Source of the DNA: Thermotogae bacterium
Lineage (GTDB): Bacteria; Hydrothermota; Hydrothermia; LBFQ01
Direction: 5' to 3'
Assembly: GCA_013153965.1 (NCBI GenBank)
Contig: JAADDJ010000060.1
Location: forward strand, 1 to 44,832
Length of the DNA stretch: 44,832 nucleotides
A program made the translations under genes and the position numbers. Below, in pieces: positions 33,401 through 41,180 of the stretch. Below the pieces are notes generated by a model, which saw only the letters and a list, made by a program, of their open reading frames with translations, was not told where the DNA came from and made no database searches. Every line of letters begins with the position of its first letter. Position 1 is the stretch's first letter.

Positions 33401-33996
33401 AGGGGTACTACGCCGGCGATGAGCTGAGCGACGGATTCCGCCTGCCCACCACGGCCACCTTGACCTTCAAGTTCTACAGCCGTGAGGGATTTGACATACG
33501 CACGTCCGGAAGGTACTCCTCCCCACCGCGAATAATATTGGACAACAGCATAAGCGACGTCCTGCAGGTGGAGATAGTGAATGATACGACGGCGAAGGCC
33601 TCATACACCGTAGATTACTCCTCCGACCCCGGAATACACAACGTGGCCGTCTCCATAACCAGCGCCCTCGGTATCCGCGGCTACTCCCTCTGGGACCTCG
33701 CCTTCGTGGAGAGTACCGTCTCCCTGAAGGACATACTCGCGTATCCCAACCCCTACCGGAGTGGTCCCCTGTATTTGACATTCAAGCTCTCCCAGAGCGC
33801 CCACGTCTCCGTACGCCTCTACACGACCACGGGTAAGATCATATCCTCCTACGACTTGGGGGAGCTTTCCGCCGGCTTCAACTCCACGACCTTGGAACTT
33901 CCGCCCCTCGCCAACGGCCTGTACGTTCTGGTGGTTGATGCGAGGAGTGAGGTCGGGGCATCCAAGGGTTTCACACGCCTTCTTATACTAAGATAA
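30478..33996 (+). CDS. porU: PorU-like C25 (gingipain-family) protease with T9SS domain
   Basis: 1172 aa. The N-terminal 300 residues (KITKGGVYEITYDMLRSMGV, EVAIWVDTAGRRILFWGEP) match the PorU N-terminal domain. The C25 domain spans about 510-830: VTLVGDGTYDYRG, DDYYANFD, LGRIPVRTVEEL, then the catalytic dyad His706 in SFFAHGN and Cys740 in TVLSCKVGAYD. The last ~85 residues (AYPNPYRSGPLYLTFKLS ... NGLYVLVV, ending LLILR) are a type A T9SS sorting domain, which PorU itself carries in Bacteroidota. PorU is the sortase that removes this domain from cargo and links it to anionic LPS. Alternatively it is a secreted gingipain-like protease. Other T9SS parts (porV, sov/sprA, gldKLMN) are not in the window. 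Confidence 0.82.
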   Translation: MVALLLASFSKYVKPTLGEIVAFKVQIPHGVRYSVSCSSCEYRERLAEGIRYLDFRVSSEDRVVVDFPEPPTGGERVRLNARVHALLASMENPHPEWVRRPTLRRPAEDPFTKAEVWIKLKITKGGVYEITYDMLRSMGVEPTLYSVGSFKMLAMLDTFPTPVDSATVWGREVAIWVDTAGRRILFWGEPMRSYRVKDTTLMFFQHPYTDTTTYFLGLGGAPGRRITVGRFTAGEPAVPISVFRHEEELVNLGKKGRVWLGEEMLRLATDPDRTFPFTFTLDDLDEDAGAVLLRTGIATSEFSDTAAVVLRVNEYPCDSVILLPAKYAQMSCVPTVIRGENSLTFTIKAIATSQTVYLDYYEILYHSTGTYSNEGIFYVKADGRFSLRLRGNRPVFVWDVSDPYSPVILESYSYGEGILILNDSARTPGGWAKLYVANFARRPVSVQLFTPKNLRGARADYVALGHSSFASTYSSFLRYRESHMPRFDGNRWYVGEGTTLWVNLEDIYDEFGLGNPDPTAIRNFLYNMNLISGGEQPLYVTLVGDGTYDYRGKTPGYFPEGVPPYYPRDLSLSINNDNMGAADDYYANFDYDDYSNVGLGRIPVRTVEELQEYLDKVKDYEALKHDGLWRLKVMLVADDEAGSYYCETMHTYQVLYRVGPVIPKWMIMRPFLLQKYPFEGMTKPTASRDLKRFINEGALMISFFAHGNPTQLTHEQILGLDDMPEINTQGREPFITVLSCKVGAYDRLDPIHVLGEELMIRRNRAIAVLSATALSLANSNATYAATIYRYLRTYGKTPLGYLSLQGKYLAYYVLLGEPAVMLALPDSTGEIWADTPTRGTTNLAVGGGPGYFAVADLPDRDTVSFSCNVTYEYYDVRPVIYEGMVPKDSVRFWIPLRGRLSSPSDYRDVSIPRDEIAMKAEDYGTPTPSASTRIPIYSPEESILLLWWNGWEMRTSRRILLKVNPTLGEDKPRVKGYYAGDELSDGFRLPTTATLTFKFYSREGFDIRTSGRYSSPPRIILDNSISDVLQVEIVNDTTAKASYTVDYSSDPGIHNVAVSITSALGIRGYSLWDLAFVESTVSLKDILAYPNPYRSGPLYLTFKLSQSAHVSVRLYTTTGKIISSYDLGELSAGFNSTTLELPPLANGLYVLVVDARSEVGASKGFTRLLILR

Positions 33997-34001
33997 CCCC
34001 T

Positions 34002-34007
34002 TAGAAT
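34002..34007 (+). promoter_or_regulatory. -10 box of rhomboid gene, leaderless
   Basis: TAGAAT, 6 nt before ATG 34014, directly after the PorU-like gene stop. Confidence 0.55.
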
Positions 34008-34013
34008 AGTGGC

Positions 34014-34640
34014 ATGTTCCCGATAAGAGACGACATACCCTCGCGCACGGTCCCCCTCCTAACGTGGCTCGTGATAGTCGTCAGCGCCGTCATATTCCTC
34101 TTTGAGACGCCCGAGATGATCCACAGGTGGGGATTCGTACCCGCCAGATTCTGGATGGGGAAGGACGAGATCAACATGATAACCTACGCCTTCCTGCACG
34201 GCAACATCTTCCACATCTTCGGGAACATGTACTACCTCTACATCTTCGGCGACAACGTGGAGGACAGGTTGGGAAAGATAGGATTCGTCTCCCTCTTCAT
34301 CACCTCGGCCATACTCGGAGCCTTCTTCCACGCTCTGGCCCATCCCCACTCAACCGCTCCCCTCGTGGGGGCATCGGGGGCCATATCCGGCATCCTCGCC
34401 GCGTACATGATCATGTACCCCAACGCCGGCATATACACGGCCGTGTGGTGGTGGATATACCGGGTACCCGCGTACTACTACATAGGCCTCTGGATAGCCA
34501 TCCAGTACGCGTACGCCCTCAGCGGGGTAGAGAGCGGGGTCGCCTGGTGGGCCCACGTGGGGGGATTCGTCGGGGGGATACCCTTCGGTATCATAGGGCG
34601 GCTCCTGAAGGATGACGGCGGGGACTATTGGGACATGTGA
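34014..34640 (+). CDS. Rhomboid-family intramembrane serine protease
   Basis: 208 aa with six membrane helices. The catalytic Ser121 is in GASGAISG and the partner His181 in WWAHVGGFVGG; the loop HGNIFHIFGNMYYLYIFGDNVED has the family's oxyanion-hole Asn/His. Cleaves membrane proteins within or near transmembrane helices. No zinc-finger or TPR extension is present. The unusual aromatic stretch YTAVWWWIYRVPAYYYIG is in the fourth to fifth helix connection. Substrate unknown. Confidence 0.93.
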   Translation: MFPIRDDIPSRTVPLLTWLVIVVSAVIFLFETPEMIHRWGFVPARFWMGKDEINMITYAFLHGNIFHIFGNMYYLYIFGDNVEDRLGKIGFVSLFITSAILGAFFHALAHPHSTAPLVGASGAISGILAAYMIMYPNAGIYTAVWWWIYRVPAYYYIGLWIAIQYAYALSGVESGVAWWAHVGGFVGGIPFGIIGRLLKDDGGDYWDM

Positions 34641-34651
34641 GTTATCCCCCT

Positions 34652-34657
34652 TAAAAT
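34652..34657 (+). promoter_or_regulatory. -10 box of B12-PASTA-EamA unit
   Basis: TAAAAT, 10 nt before ATG 34668; an ATG at 34656 overlaps the box and is discounted. Confidence 0.5.
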
Positions 34658-34667
34658 GCATAGAACT

Positions 34668-35096
34668 ATGGATGAAAGGAAAAAGCCCATAAAGGTTCTC
34701 ATCGCCAAGGTGGGATTGGACGGACACGATAGGGGCGCCAAGATAATAGTCAGAGCCTTGAGGGATGCCGGGATGGAGGTCGTATATACGGGACTGCACC
34801 AGACGGCCGAGAACGTGGTGAATATGGCCCTGCAGGAGGATGTAGATGCTATAGGCATATCCATACTCTCCGGCGCCCATATGACCTACTTCCCCAAGAT
34901 ACTCCGCCTGATGAGGGAGAAGGGCATGGACGACGTCCTCCTCTTCGGAGGTGGAATAATACCCGACGAGGATGCCCGCAAACTTGAGGAGATGGGCGTG
35001 GGGAAGATATTCGGTCCCGGGACCCCCCTACAGGAGATCGTGGATTATCTGAACCGTTGGTACGAGGAGAATCGTCTCAAGAGAAAGAGCGCGTGA
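34668..35096 (+). CDS. Methylmalonyl-CoA mutase, cobalamin-binding subunit
   Basis: 142-aa B12-binding domain protein. The DxHxxG lower-ligand motif is in [11 protein letters not shown] (Asp18, His20, Gly23). ISILSGAHM and [29 protein letters not shown] are the conserved GxSxL and Gly-rich segments. It matches the separate small subunit of archaeal-type mutases, which pairs with a large catalytic subunit to interconvert methylmalonyl-CoA and succinyl-CoA. The large subunit, epimerase and meaB are not in the window. Start ATG 34668; the stop overlaps the next ATG (TGATG). Confidence 0.92.
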   Translation: MDERKKPIKVLIAKVGLDGHDRGAKIIVRALRDAGMEVVYTGLHQTAENVVNMALQEDVDAIGISILSGAHMTYFPKILRLMREKGMDDVLLFGGGIIPDEDARKLEEMGVGKIFGPGTPLQEIVDYLNRWYEENRLKRKSA

Positions 35097-35671
35097 TGGG
35101 TAGGCTCCTTACCGTACTGAGATTCCTCCTGTACGTGGGCGTGTGGGTGGTGGTATGGTACTTCCTGTTGGATGCCGCTCTGGGAGTGGTGATGCCCATC
35201 GTCCAGCGCCGCTGGCAGACCACGACGGTTCCAAAACTCGTGGAGATGGATGTTGAGAAGGCGAAGGCGGTCGCCCGGGAGAAGGGGTTGAAGGCGGTCG
35301 TGGATACCACGGTCCCCAGCCTCAACGCTCCGGCGGGGACGGTCGTCGGGCAGGAGCCTCCGGCCGGAACCGTCGTCAAGAGGGGTCGCACCGTCTATCT
35401 GACCGTCTCCGAGGGGGCCAAGAATCGTACGGTCCCTGACCTGGTGGGTATGGCCTTGGAGGAGGCCATAAGGTCCTTGGAGGATATAGGATTTACGGTC
35501 AAGACGAAGGCCCTATACACCATGGACGTTGAGCCGGGCTACGTCCTGAGGATGTACCCACTGCCGGGCTCCTCGGTACCCATAGGTAGCACGGTCATCC
35601 TCTACTACAGCGAGGAGTTCCCGGATTCCCTCCTCTTCGGAGAGCCCGAGGGGGAGGATACGACGGAGTGA
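35096..35671 (+). CDS. Membrane-anchored PASTA-domain protein
   Basis: 191 aa. One N-terminal membrane helix (about 7-35, rich in Trp/Val) is followed by two PASTA repeats: TTVPKLVEMDVEKAKAVARE ... VVGQEPPAGTVVKRGRTVYL, and RTVPDLVGMALEEAIRSLED ... VLRMYPLPGSSVPIGSTVIL. An acidic tail follows. PASTA domains bind muropeptides or beta-lactams in PBPs and PknB-type kinases; here there is no kinase or penicillin-binding domain, so it is a stand-alone periplasmic sensor or wall-binding protein. The ATG overlaps the mutase-subunit stop, and the stop overlaps the transporter GTG (GTGA). Confidence 0.85.
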   Translation: MGRLLTVLRFLLYVGVWVVVWYFLLDAALGVVMPIVQRRWQTTTVPKLVEMDVEKAKAVAREKGLKAVVDTTVPSLNAPAGTVVGQEPPAGTVVKRGRTVYLTVSEGAKNRTVPDLVGMALEEAIRSLEDIGFTVKTKALYTMDVEPGYVLRMYPLPGSSVPIGSTVILYYSEEFPDSLLFGEPEGEDTTE

Positions 35672-36483
35672 GCCGACTCCACCCATCTCTCGCCCTGCTT
35701 CTGGCCTCCCTCCTGTGGGGTACGTCCTTCCCGGCGACGGAGATAGCCCTCGGAAGTTTCTCACCGGGCATCATAATATTCTCGCGCTTCCTCTTCAGCA
35801 CTCTCCTTCTGATGGCGGCCCTGCGGACCATCCCGGTGCTCACGCGGGACGTGATCGTGGCGGGTCTCCTCAACGCCGTAGCCTTCGGCCTCCAATTCTT
35901 CGGCCAACCTCTGACTACCGCCTCAAAGGTGGCCATAATCTCCAACACCTTCCCCATATTCACCGCCATGATATCTCCTCTCATCCTCCGGGAGTACCCG
36001 ACGCTCAGGTCCCTCATCGCGATGGCCGTGGGGTTGGCCGGTGTCATGCTGGTGGGGAACCTTCACGATTTTCACCGCCTGAATCTTGGGGACCTCATGA
36101 ATCTCGGGGCCTCCCTCTCCTACGCCCTGTACGTGGTATTCTCGCGCCGCGCCATGAGGAGTATCTCGCCGACCACATTCACCGTATCCACCGGTGCCGT
36201 ATCCACCCTGGTGTCCGTGGCATACATCCGGCCCGCCTTCAGATTCGCCCCCACCCCCGCAGGAGCGGTTGCCCTCATCTGGCTCGTACTCTTTCCGAGT
36301 ACCCTCGGCTATCTCCTCTACGCCTACGGGATAAGCCGAAGGGGAGCCATATCCTCATCCGTCCTCATCCTATCCACGGTCCTCTTCGGCGCTCTCGCCT
36401 CAATGCTGCTCTTGGGGGAGAGGCTCGCCCCTCCGGAATGGGTGGGACTCCTCCTCATAGCCGTAGCCATCTTACTCGCTTAG
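35668..36483 (+). CDS. EamA/DMT-family transporter
   Basis: 271 aa with about ten membrane helices in two EamA repeats. The first opens with LLASLLWGTSFPATEIAL and the second contains LGDLMNLGASLSYALYVVFSRRAM. This is the RhaT/YdcZ-like drug/metabolite exporter superfamily; substrates range from amino acids to nucleotide sugars and cannot be assigned. The start is a GTG at 35668 overlapping the PASTA-gene stop as GTGA, so it is the last gene of that coupled set. Confidence 0.88.
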   Translation: MSRLHPSLALLLASLLWGTSFPATEIALGSFSPGIIIFSRFLFSTLLLMAALRTIPVLTRDVIVAGLLNAVAFGLQFFGQPLTTASKVAIISNTFPIFTAMISPLILREYPTLRSLIAMAVGLAGVMLVGNLHDFHRLNLGDLMNLGASLSYALYVVFSRRAMRSISPTTFTVSTGAVSTLVSVAYIRPAFRFAPTPAGAVALIWLVLFPSTLGYLLYAYGISRRGAISSSVLILSTVLFGALASMLLLGERLAPPEWVGLLLIAVAILLA

Positions 36484-36496
36484 GATTAACGACGCC

Positions 36497-37813
36497 ATGA
36501 TCAAGGTCAAATTCTTCGGGGCTGCCGGAACCGTCACCGGCTCCATGCATATGGTTGAACTCCCGGAGTTCCGATTTCTGGTGGATGCCGGCTACTTTCA
36601 GGGCCACCTGTTTGAGCTCAACCACGAGCCCCTGCGGGAGGTCAAGGATGTGCCCTATCTCTTCCTGACCCACGCCCACCTGGACCACATAGGGAGACTC
36701 CCCATGCTCGTCAGGGAGGGGTTTCGGGGTAAGGTCATAACCCATCGGGCGACGTGGGAGATAGGACGCTACATCCTTGAGGACGCCTTCCATCTGATGG
36801 ACGAGGACGACAGGCTCTACGACCTTGAGGACCTGCGCAGGACCTTCGCCCTGCCCGTATCCTTCGTGGAGTGTGGGGAGGAGTACTCAATAGGGAATCT
36901 CAAGTTTAGAGTTAGGGACGCCGGCCACATCCTCGGCTCCGCCTTCTACGAGTACGAATACGGAGGAAAGAGATTCACATTCTCGGGGGATCTGGGGAAT
37001 ACGAACAAACCCATAGTCCGGGACCCCCAGATGCCCAATCCCGCCGACGTGGTCTTCATGGAGAGTACCTACGGCGACCGCAACCACAAACCGTTTGAGG
37101 AGTCCGTGGAGGAGTTGAAGGAGGCCGTATTCTCAACCCTACCGCGGGGTAAGGTCCTCATACCCGCCTTCGCCTTGGAGAGGGCGCAGGAGTTGCTCTA
37201 CGTCTTCAAGACGTGGGAGAACGAGGGTATATGGCCGGGGGAGTGGAAGGTGGTATTGGACAGCCCCTTAGCCACCAAGATACTGACGGAATTCCTCAAA
37301 TTCCCGGAGTGCTACGACGAGGAGGCTTACGAGCGGTTCCTACACGAGAACCCCTTCAAGCTCCGCAACCTCATCATCACCCGAACGAAGGAGGAGTCCA
37401 AGAGGATAAATCACGTCAGGACGGGGACAGTTATAATAGCCGGCTCCGGAATGCTCACCGGGGGCCGGGCCATACACCACCTCAAGCACATGATAGAGGA
37501 CCCCAACAACGCCGTCGTATTCGTCGGATATCAGGCCGAAGGTACGCTGGGAAGGGAGATAGTAGATGGGGCGGAGAAGGTCTGGATATCCAACAGGTTC
37601 TACGACGTGAATATCCGGGTATTCACGATAAACGGCTTCTCATCCCACGCCGGCAGGGACGAGCTTCTGGACTGGGCGACCGCGGCGAATCCGCGGGAGG
37701 TGGTGCTGCTCCACGGTGAGGAGAGGGCGAAGGAATCGCTAAAGCGGGCCATAGAGGATAGGCTGGGCTCCCGCGTCCATATGCCGACCCTGTACGATGA
37801 GATTGAGATATAA
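36497..37813 (+). CDS. MBL-fold beta-CASP RNA-processing nuclease
   Basis: 438 aa. The metallo-beta-lactamase part has THAHLDHIGRLP (His59, His61, Asp63, His64), AGHILGSAFYEY and FSGDLGNTNKPI. A beta-CASP domain follows with MESTYGDRNHK, PAFALERAQELLY and TVIIAGSGMLTGG, ending with the conserved HAGRDELLDW and VVLLHGEERAK. This is the bacterial TTHA0252/Ysh1-like group of RNA nucleases (endo/exonuclease acting on mRNA or rRNA). The N-terminal GAAGTVTGSMHMVEL is typical. No KH domain is present. The promoter is unclear; a TAGGAT overlaps the previous stop. Confidence 0.92.
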   Translation: MIKVKFFGAAGTVTGSMHMVELPEFRFLVDAGYFQGHLFELNHEPLREVKDVPYLFLTHAHLDHIGRLPMLVREGFRGKVITHRATWEIGRYILEDAFHLMDEDDRLYDLEDLRRTFALPVSFVECGEEYSIGNLKFRVRDAGHILGSAFYEYEYGGKRFTFSGDLGNTNKPIVRDPQMPNPADVVFMESTYGDRNHKPFEESVEELKEAVFSTLPRGKVLIPAFALERAQELLYVFKTWENEGIWPGEWKVVLDSPLATKILTEFLKFPECYDEEAYERFLHENPFKLRNLIITRTKEESKRINHVRTGTVIIAGSGMLTGGRAIHHLKHMIEDPNNAVVFVGYQAEGTLGREIVDGAEKVWISNRFYDVNIRVFTINGFSSHAGRDELLDWATAANPREVVLLHGEERAKESLKRAIEDRLGSRVHMPTLYDEIEI

Positions 37814-37820
37814 AAAAAGA
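37810..37820 (-). terminator. Terminator tail of 5S rRNA
   Basis: On the minus strand the 5S 3' stem is followed at once by TTCTTTTTTTA, a U-run that can serve as an intrinsic terminator with the terminal 5S helix. It overlaps the stop of the beta-CASP gene. Confidence 0.6.
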
Positions 37821-37941
<121 letters not shown>

Positions 37942-37948
37942 GAAGGAT

Positions 37949-37980
37949 AGAATAATGGGGGGGGTTTTGAATTTTGTCAA
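37949..37980 (-). promoter_or_regulatory. 5S rRNA promoter with consensus -35
   Basis: On the minus strand TTGACA (37980-37975) is followed after 17 nt by CATTAT (37957-37952), about 11 nt before the 5S 5' end. TATTCT at 37954-37949 is an alternative -10 with a 20-nt spacer. This is the only full TTGACA I found in -35 position in the window. Confidence 0.6.
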
Positions 37981-37985
37981 GTAGC

Positions 37986-38315
37986 CTACACCGTATCCGG
38001 TGGCAACTCCAGCCCGGCGATAATGTGGAAGTGCAGGTGAAAGACCTCCTGACCCGCATCCCTGCCGCTGTTGCTGATTATCCGATAGTCCCTCACGTTC
38101 AACCTCCTCACAGTCTCCCTTATGCCCCGCACCAGCGCGTGGGCCAGCTCGGGAGGTATCTCCTCCGACAGATTCTCCACATGCCTCTTGGGTATGAGCA
38201 GGACGTGGATGGGGGCCTGGGGGTTTATGTCGTGGAAGGCCATCACCTGCTCATCCTCATAGACGACCCTCGCGGGCAACTCCCCCTTGACTATCCGGCA
38301 GAAGACACAATCCAT
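37986..38315 (-). CDS. HIT-family (HINT-like) nucleotide hydrolase
   Basis: 109-aa HINT-type protein, which hydrolyses nucleoside phosphoramidates and adenylates in the cytosol. The histidine triad is HLHFHI (His93, 95, 97). The N-terminal CVFCRIVKGELPARVVYEDE and PIHVLLIPKRHVENLSE are typical, and Cys3/Cys6 could bind zinc with downstream His. TAGAAT lies 8 nt before the ATG; the gene is transcribed toward the 5S rRNA on the same strand. Confidence 0.95.
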   Translation of the reverse strand: MDCVFCRIVKGELPARVVYEDEQVMAFHDINPQAPIHVLLIPKRHVENLSEEIPPELAHALVRGIRETVRRLNVRDYRIISNSGRDAGQEVFHLHFHIIAGLELPPDTV

Positions 38316-38323
38316 AGGATGGT

Positions 38324-38329
38324 ATTCTA
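38324..38329 (-). promoter_or_regulatory. -10 box of HIT gene, leaderless
   Basis: TAGAAT on the minus strand, 8 nt before ATG 38315. Confidence 0.55.
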
Positions 38330-38387
38330 AGCGTGGAAAGTCGGGCGGTTTCGCATATCGGATTGCCCCTCACGGGGGCGTCGTCGG

Positions 38388-38393
38388 TAGAAT
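38388..38393 (+). promoter_or_regulatory. -10 box of fumC, leaderless
   Basis: TAGAAT, 8 nt before ATG 38402. Confidence 0.6.
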
Positions 38394-38401
38394 AGAGCCT
38401 C

Positions 38402-39814
38402 ATGGCAGAGTATCGCATAGAAAAGGACTCCTTAGGTGAGGTGAAGGTACCCAAGGACGCCTACTGGGGCGCCCAGACCCAGAGGGCCATTGAGAACTTC
38501 CCCATAAGCGGGATAAGGTTTCCCCGGCCCTTCATAAAGGCTCTGGGTCTGATCAAGTACGCGGCGGCGAAGGTCAATAATGATCTGGGTTATTTGGACG
38601 ACGAGAAGGCGAAGGTCATAATGCAGGCCGCGCGGGAGGTTGCCGACGGCAAGTTTGACGACCAGTTCCCTCTGGACATCTTCCAGACAGGCTCCGGAAC
38701 CAGCACCAACATGAACGCGAACGAGGTGATAGCCACCCGTGCCAACGAGCTCCTGACCGGCGAAAAGCACACCAAACATCCCGTACATCCCAACGACCAC
38801 GTGAATATGGGGCAGTCCTCCAACGACGTGATCCCCACGGCCATACACGTCTCCGCGTACATGGAGACGGCCGAGAAGCTCATACCCGCCTTGGAGCACC
38901 TGCGGGACGTCATCCTCAAGAAGGCCTCCGAGTACGAGGACCTCGTGAAGACCGGCCGAACCCACCTGATGGACGCCATGCCCCTGACCCTCTATCAGGA
39001 GATGTCAGGGTGGGCCCGCCAGATAGACCTGGGGATAGAGCGGCTCAAGGACGCCCTCAAGCGGGTGGCCGAGCTGGCCATAGGTGGAACGGCCGTAGGT
39101 ACGGGTATAAACACCCATCCGGAGTTCGGACGCCGCATGGCCGAGGAGCTCTCCCGTCTGACCGGCCATCCCTTCGTTGAGGCGAAGAATCATTTTGAGG
39201 CCCAGTCCGCGCAGGATGCCATAGTGGAGCTCTCCGGCGCTCTGAAGACCGTGGCCGCCAGCCTGATGAAGATAGCCAACGACCTGCGCTGGATGAATAG
39301 CGGACCCATAGCCGGTCTCGTGGAGATAAAGCTCCCCGCCCTCCAACCCGGCTCCTCCATAATGCCCGGAAAGGTCAATCCCGTGATTCCGGAGGCCGTA
39401 CGCATGGTGGCCGCCCAAGTCTTCGGAAACGACGCCGCCATAACGTGGGGAGGGGCCCTCGGGGACTTCCAGCTCAACGTTATGCTACCCGTGATAGCCC
39501 ACAACGTCCTCCAGTCCATCAAGATACTGGCCAACTCCTCCCGTGTCTTAGCCGACAAGGCCATAGCCGGCTTCAGCGTCAATCGCGAGCGTATATCCAA
39601 CCTCGTTGAGCGCAACCCCATACTGGCGACCGTCCTCAATCCCATAATCGGGTACGACAAGGCGGCCGAGGTGGTGAAGAAGGCCTTGGCCGAGGAGAAG
39701 ACCGTTAAGGAGGTGGTGGTTGAGCTGGGTTATCTGACACCCGAGGAGGCGGAGAAGCTCCTCAACCCCATCCTCATGACCACACCCGGAAGGGTGAGCG
39801 AGAAGGTGAAATAG
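38402..39814 (+). CDS. fumC: Class II fumarate hydratase
   Basis: 470-aa cytosolic, iron-independent fumarase of the TCA cycle, converting fumarate and malate. Seen: [48 protein letters not shown], the family signature [12 protein letters not shown] containing the catalytic Ser, and [16 protein letters not shown]. Length is that of the family (~465). It is monocistronic, with a strong terminator 6 nt after the stop; acnA at the right edge belongs to the same cycle. Confidence 0.97.
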   Translation: MAEYRIEKDSLGEVKVPKDAYWGAQTQRAIENFPISGIRFPRPFIKALGLIKYAAAKVNNDLGYLDDEKAKVIMQAAREVADGKFDDQFPLDIFQTGSGTSTNMNANEVIATRANELLTGEKHTKHPVHPNDHVNMGQSSNDVIPTAIHVSAYMETAEKLIPALEHLRDVILKKASEYEDLVKTGRTHLMDAMPLTLYQEMSGWARQIDLGIERLKDALKRVAELAIGGTAVGTGINTHPEFGRRMAEELSRLTGHPFVEAKNHFEAQSAQDAIVELSGALKTVAASLMKIANDLRWMNSGPIAGLVEIKLPALQPGSSIMPGKVNPVIPEAVRMVAAQVFGNDAAITWGGALGDFQLNVMLPVIAHNVLQSIKILANSSRVLADKAIAGFSVNRERISNLVERNPILATVLNPIIGYDKAAEVVKKALAEEKTVKEVVVELGYLTPEEAEKLLNPILMTTPGRVSEKVK

Positions 39815-39819
39815 ACGAA

Positions 39820-39846
39820 CCGGGGGCGGAAGCCCCCGGCTTTTTT
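39820..39846 (+). terminator. Rho-independent terminator of fumC
   Basis: A perfect 8-bp stem CCGGGGGC/GCCCCCGG with a GGAA loop is followed by CTTTTTT. It is the clearest terminator in the window. No T-run follows on the minus strand, so it serves fumC and not the convergent CPBP gene. Confidence 0.92.
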
Positions 39847-39851
39847 AGTTT

Positions 39852-40709
39852 TTAGGATTCCTTGACCAGAAGGTAAATTAGGAGGTTGAACATCAGGAGG
39901 ACGAGCATCCCGGAGATTCCGGTGGCCCCCACGATGAGGTCGCTTCCGCCTCTAACGTACATGATGGCCAGACCTCCGAGGGCGTTGAGGGTCCCGTGGG
40001 CTATGGAGGGGACGATGACGGAGCCGGACCTCTCCCGCAGGAAGAAGAGTATGGGGCTTAGGAGGGTCGTGAAGATACTCATCATGAGGATGCCCACGAC
40101 CGGATGCTCCGGATAGTTGTGCCCCTTAAGGATTAGGGGAGCATGCCACAGCCCCCAAACGATTCCCACGAATAGGGACATCCTCCAGAATCCCCATCCC
40201 CTAAGCTCGCGATACAGAAATCCCCTCCATCCGGCCTCCTCTCCAAAGGCGAAGACCGCGTTGACCGTCGCTCCCACGACCATGGCGATGAGGAAATAGA
40301 CGGCGGCGAGGTGTCCCGAGAGTAGGGAGAGGCGGGAGCGGGCGGCTTCCACCTCCTGCGGGGAGGCGTACTTGGAGAGCCTCTCAAGGAAACCCGAGAG
40401 GTCGGGGGAGAACTCTACACCCGGCATCAGGAGGCTCACGGCGATGGTCAGAAGGATGAAGACAGCCGGGAATAGCCATCCGACGATCCACCAGCCGTTG
40501 ATGTTGAATCGCACTCCTATGTCCTTCCACGAGAGGTCCCTGCGGATGAGCATGAGCGCCACGGTGGCCACGAGGGGACCGAGCATGTAGAGGGAGGCGA
40601 TGATGGGCATAATGGTCTTTGGGGACTCAGAGATGTAGAGGGGGATGGCTATGGACCAGCTGAAGCCGAAGGCTATGGCGATGAAGGGAAGTATGCTTCT
40701 CCATCTCAC
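39852..40709 (-). CDS. CPBP-family intramembrane metalloprotease
   Basis: 285 aa with about eight membrane helices. The family's catalytic motifs are present: FGEEAGWRGFLYREL (EExxxR), GIVWGLWHAPLI (His) and SIAHGTLNALGG (HxxxN). The family includes CAAX prenyl protease-like and bacteriocin-immunity proteins; the bacterial substrate is unknown. The start is a GTG at 40709 with TAGAAT 6 nt upstream; the in-frame ATG alternative would be out of frame. Divergent from yidD with a 46-bp gap. Confidence 0.9.
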   Translation of the reverse strand: MRWRSILPFIAIAFGFSWSIAIPLYISESPKTIMPIIASLYMLGPLVATVALMLIRRDLSWKDIGVRFNINGWWIVGWLFPAVFILLTIAVSLLMPGVEFSPDLSGFLERLSKYASPQEVEAARSRLSLLSGHLAAVYFLIAMVVGATVNAVFAFGEEAGWRGFLYRELRGWGFWRMSLFVGIVWGLWHAPLILKGHNYPEHPVVGILMMSIFTTLLSPILFFLRERSGSVIVPSIAHGTLNALGGLAIMYVRGGSDLIVGATGISGMLVLLMFNLLIYLLVKES

Positions 40710-40715
40710 ATGAGC

Positions 40716-40721
40716 ATTCTA
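40716..40721 (-). promoter_or_regulatory. -10 box of CPBP gene, leaderless GTG
   Basis: TAGAAT on the minus strand, 6 nt before GTG 40709. Confidence 0.55.
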
Positions 40722-40744
40722 CGGGATGGAGTGGCCCTCGGCCG

Positions 40745-40750
40745 TAGAAT
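40745..40750 (+). promoter_or_regulatory. -10 box of yidD, leaderless GTG
   Basis: TAGAAT, 5 nt before GTG 40756. An in-frame ATG at 40726 precedes the box and is discounted. Confidence 0.5.
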
Positions 40751-40755
40751 TTGGG

Positions 40756-41103
40756 GTGCTTCTATCTCTGGTTCTGGGGGCGCTTCCGCCGGATGTGGCG
40801 GCTAACCCCATAAAGTTGGTCTCTTGGGCCCTCATAAGGACCTACCAGCTCTTCCTGTCGGATATACAGCCGGACGTTTGCAACTTCGCCCATCCCATGA
40901 CCTGCTCCCGATACGGCCGCAAGGCCGTTGAGAGGTACGGCCTCTGGGGCGTCCTCATGGCCTCGGATCGTCTCCAGAGGTGCAATCCACTCTCCCACGA
41001 GCTCGCTGGATACATTTACGACGTGAAGGGTGGCAAGCTGGTTGATACGATGGAGCTCTTCGCCCCCAACGCGCCGCAGGTTCCTCGGATACCTTTGAGG
41101 TAG
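40756..41103 (+). CDS. yidD: YidD-like membrane protein insertion factor
   Basis: 115 aa. Residues 1-20 (GTG start, VLLSLVLGALPPDVAANP) look like a signal peptide or anchor, which ordinary YidD lacks. Residues ~22-80 match the YidD family: LIRTYQLFLSDIQPDVCNF, MTCSRYGRKAVERYGLWGV, SDRLQRCNPL, with the three conserved Cys. The family assists YidC-dependent insertion. The usual rnpA/yidC neighbours are absent. The start follows the TAGAAT box. Confidence 0.82.
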   Translation: MLLSLVLGALPPDVAANPIKLVSWALIRTYQLFLSDIQPDVCNFAHPMTCSRYGRKAVERYGLWGVLMASDRLQRCNPLSHELAGYIYDVKGGKLVDTMELFAPNAPQVPRIPLR

Positions 41104-41105
41104 CC

Positions 41106-41180
41106 ATGATATATCTGGTGCTCGCGTACCTCGTCTTCTGGGTGGCTATGCTCGCTTACGCCCTATACCTTCTGCGGTGA
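41106..41180 (+). CDS. CcmD-like single-span microprotein
   Basis: A 24-residue frame starting ATG 2 nt after the yidD stop: MIYLVLAYLVFWVAMLAYALYLLR. It is one membrane helix, with the AY-xxFW pattern and C-terminal Leu-Arg seen in CcmD-type proteins of cytochrome c maturation. It has no clear Shine-Dalgarno site, and no other ccm gene is adjacent, so it could also be a regulatory or chance frame. The stop abuts the stop of the convergent ftsW gene with no intervening base (TGATCA). Confidence 0.45.
   Translation: MIYLVLAYLVFWVAMLAYALYLLR

Noticed and set aside
39815-39851. Bidirectional terminator between fumC and the CPBP gene
   Set aside because: The hairpin has a T-run only on the plus strand, so termination of the leftward gene is not supported.
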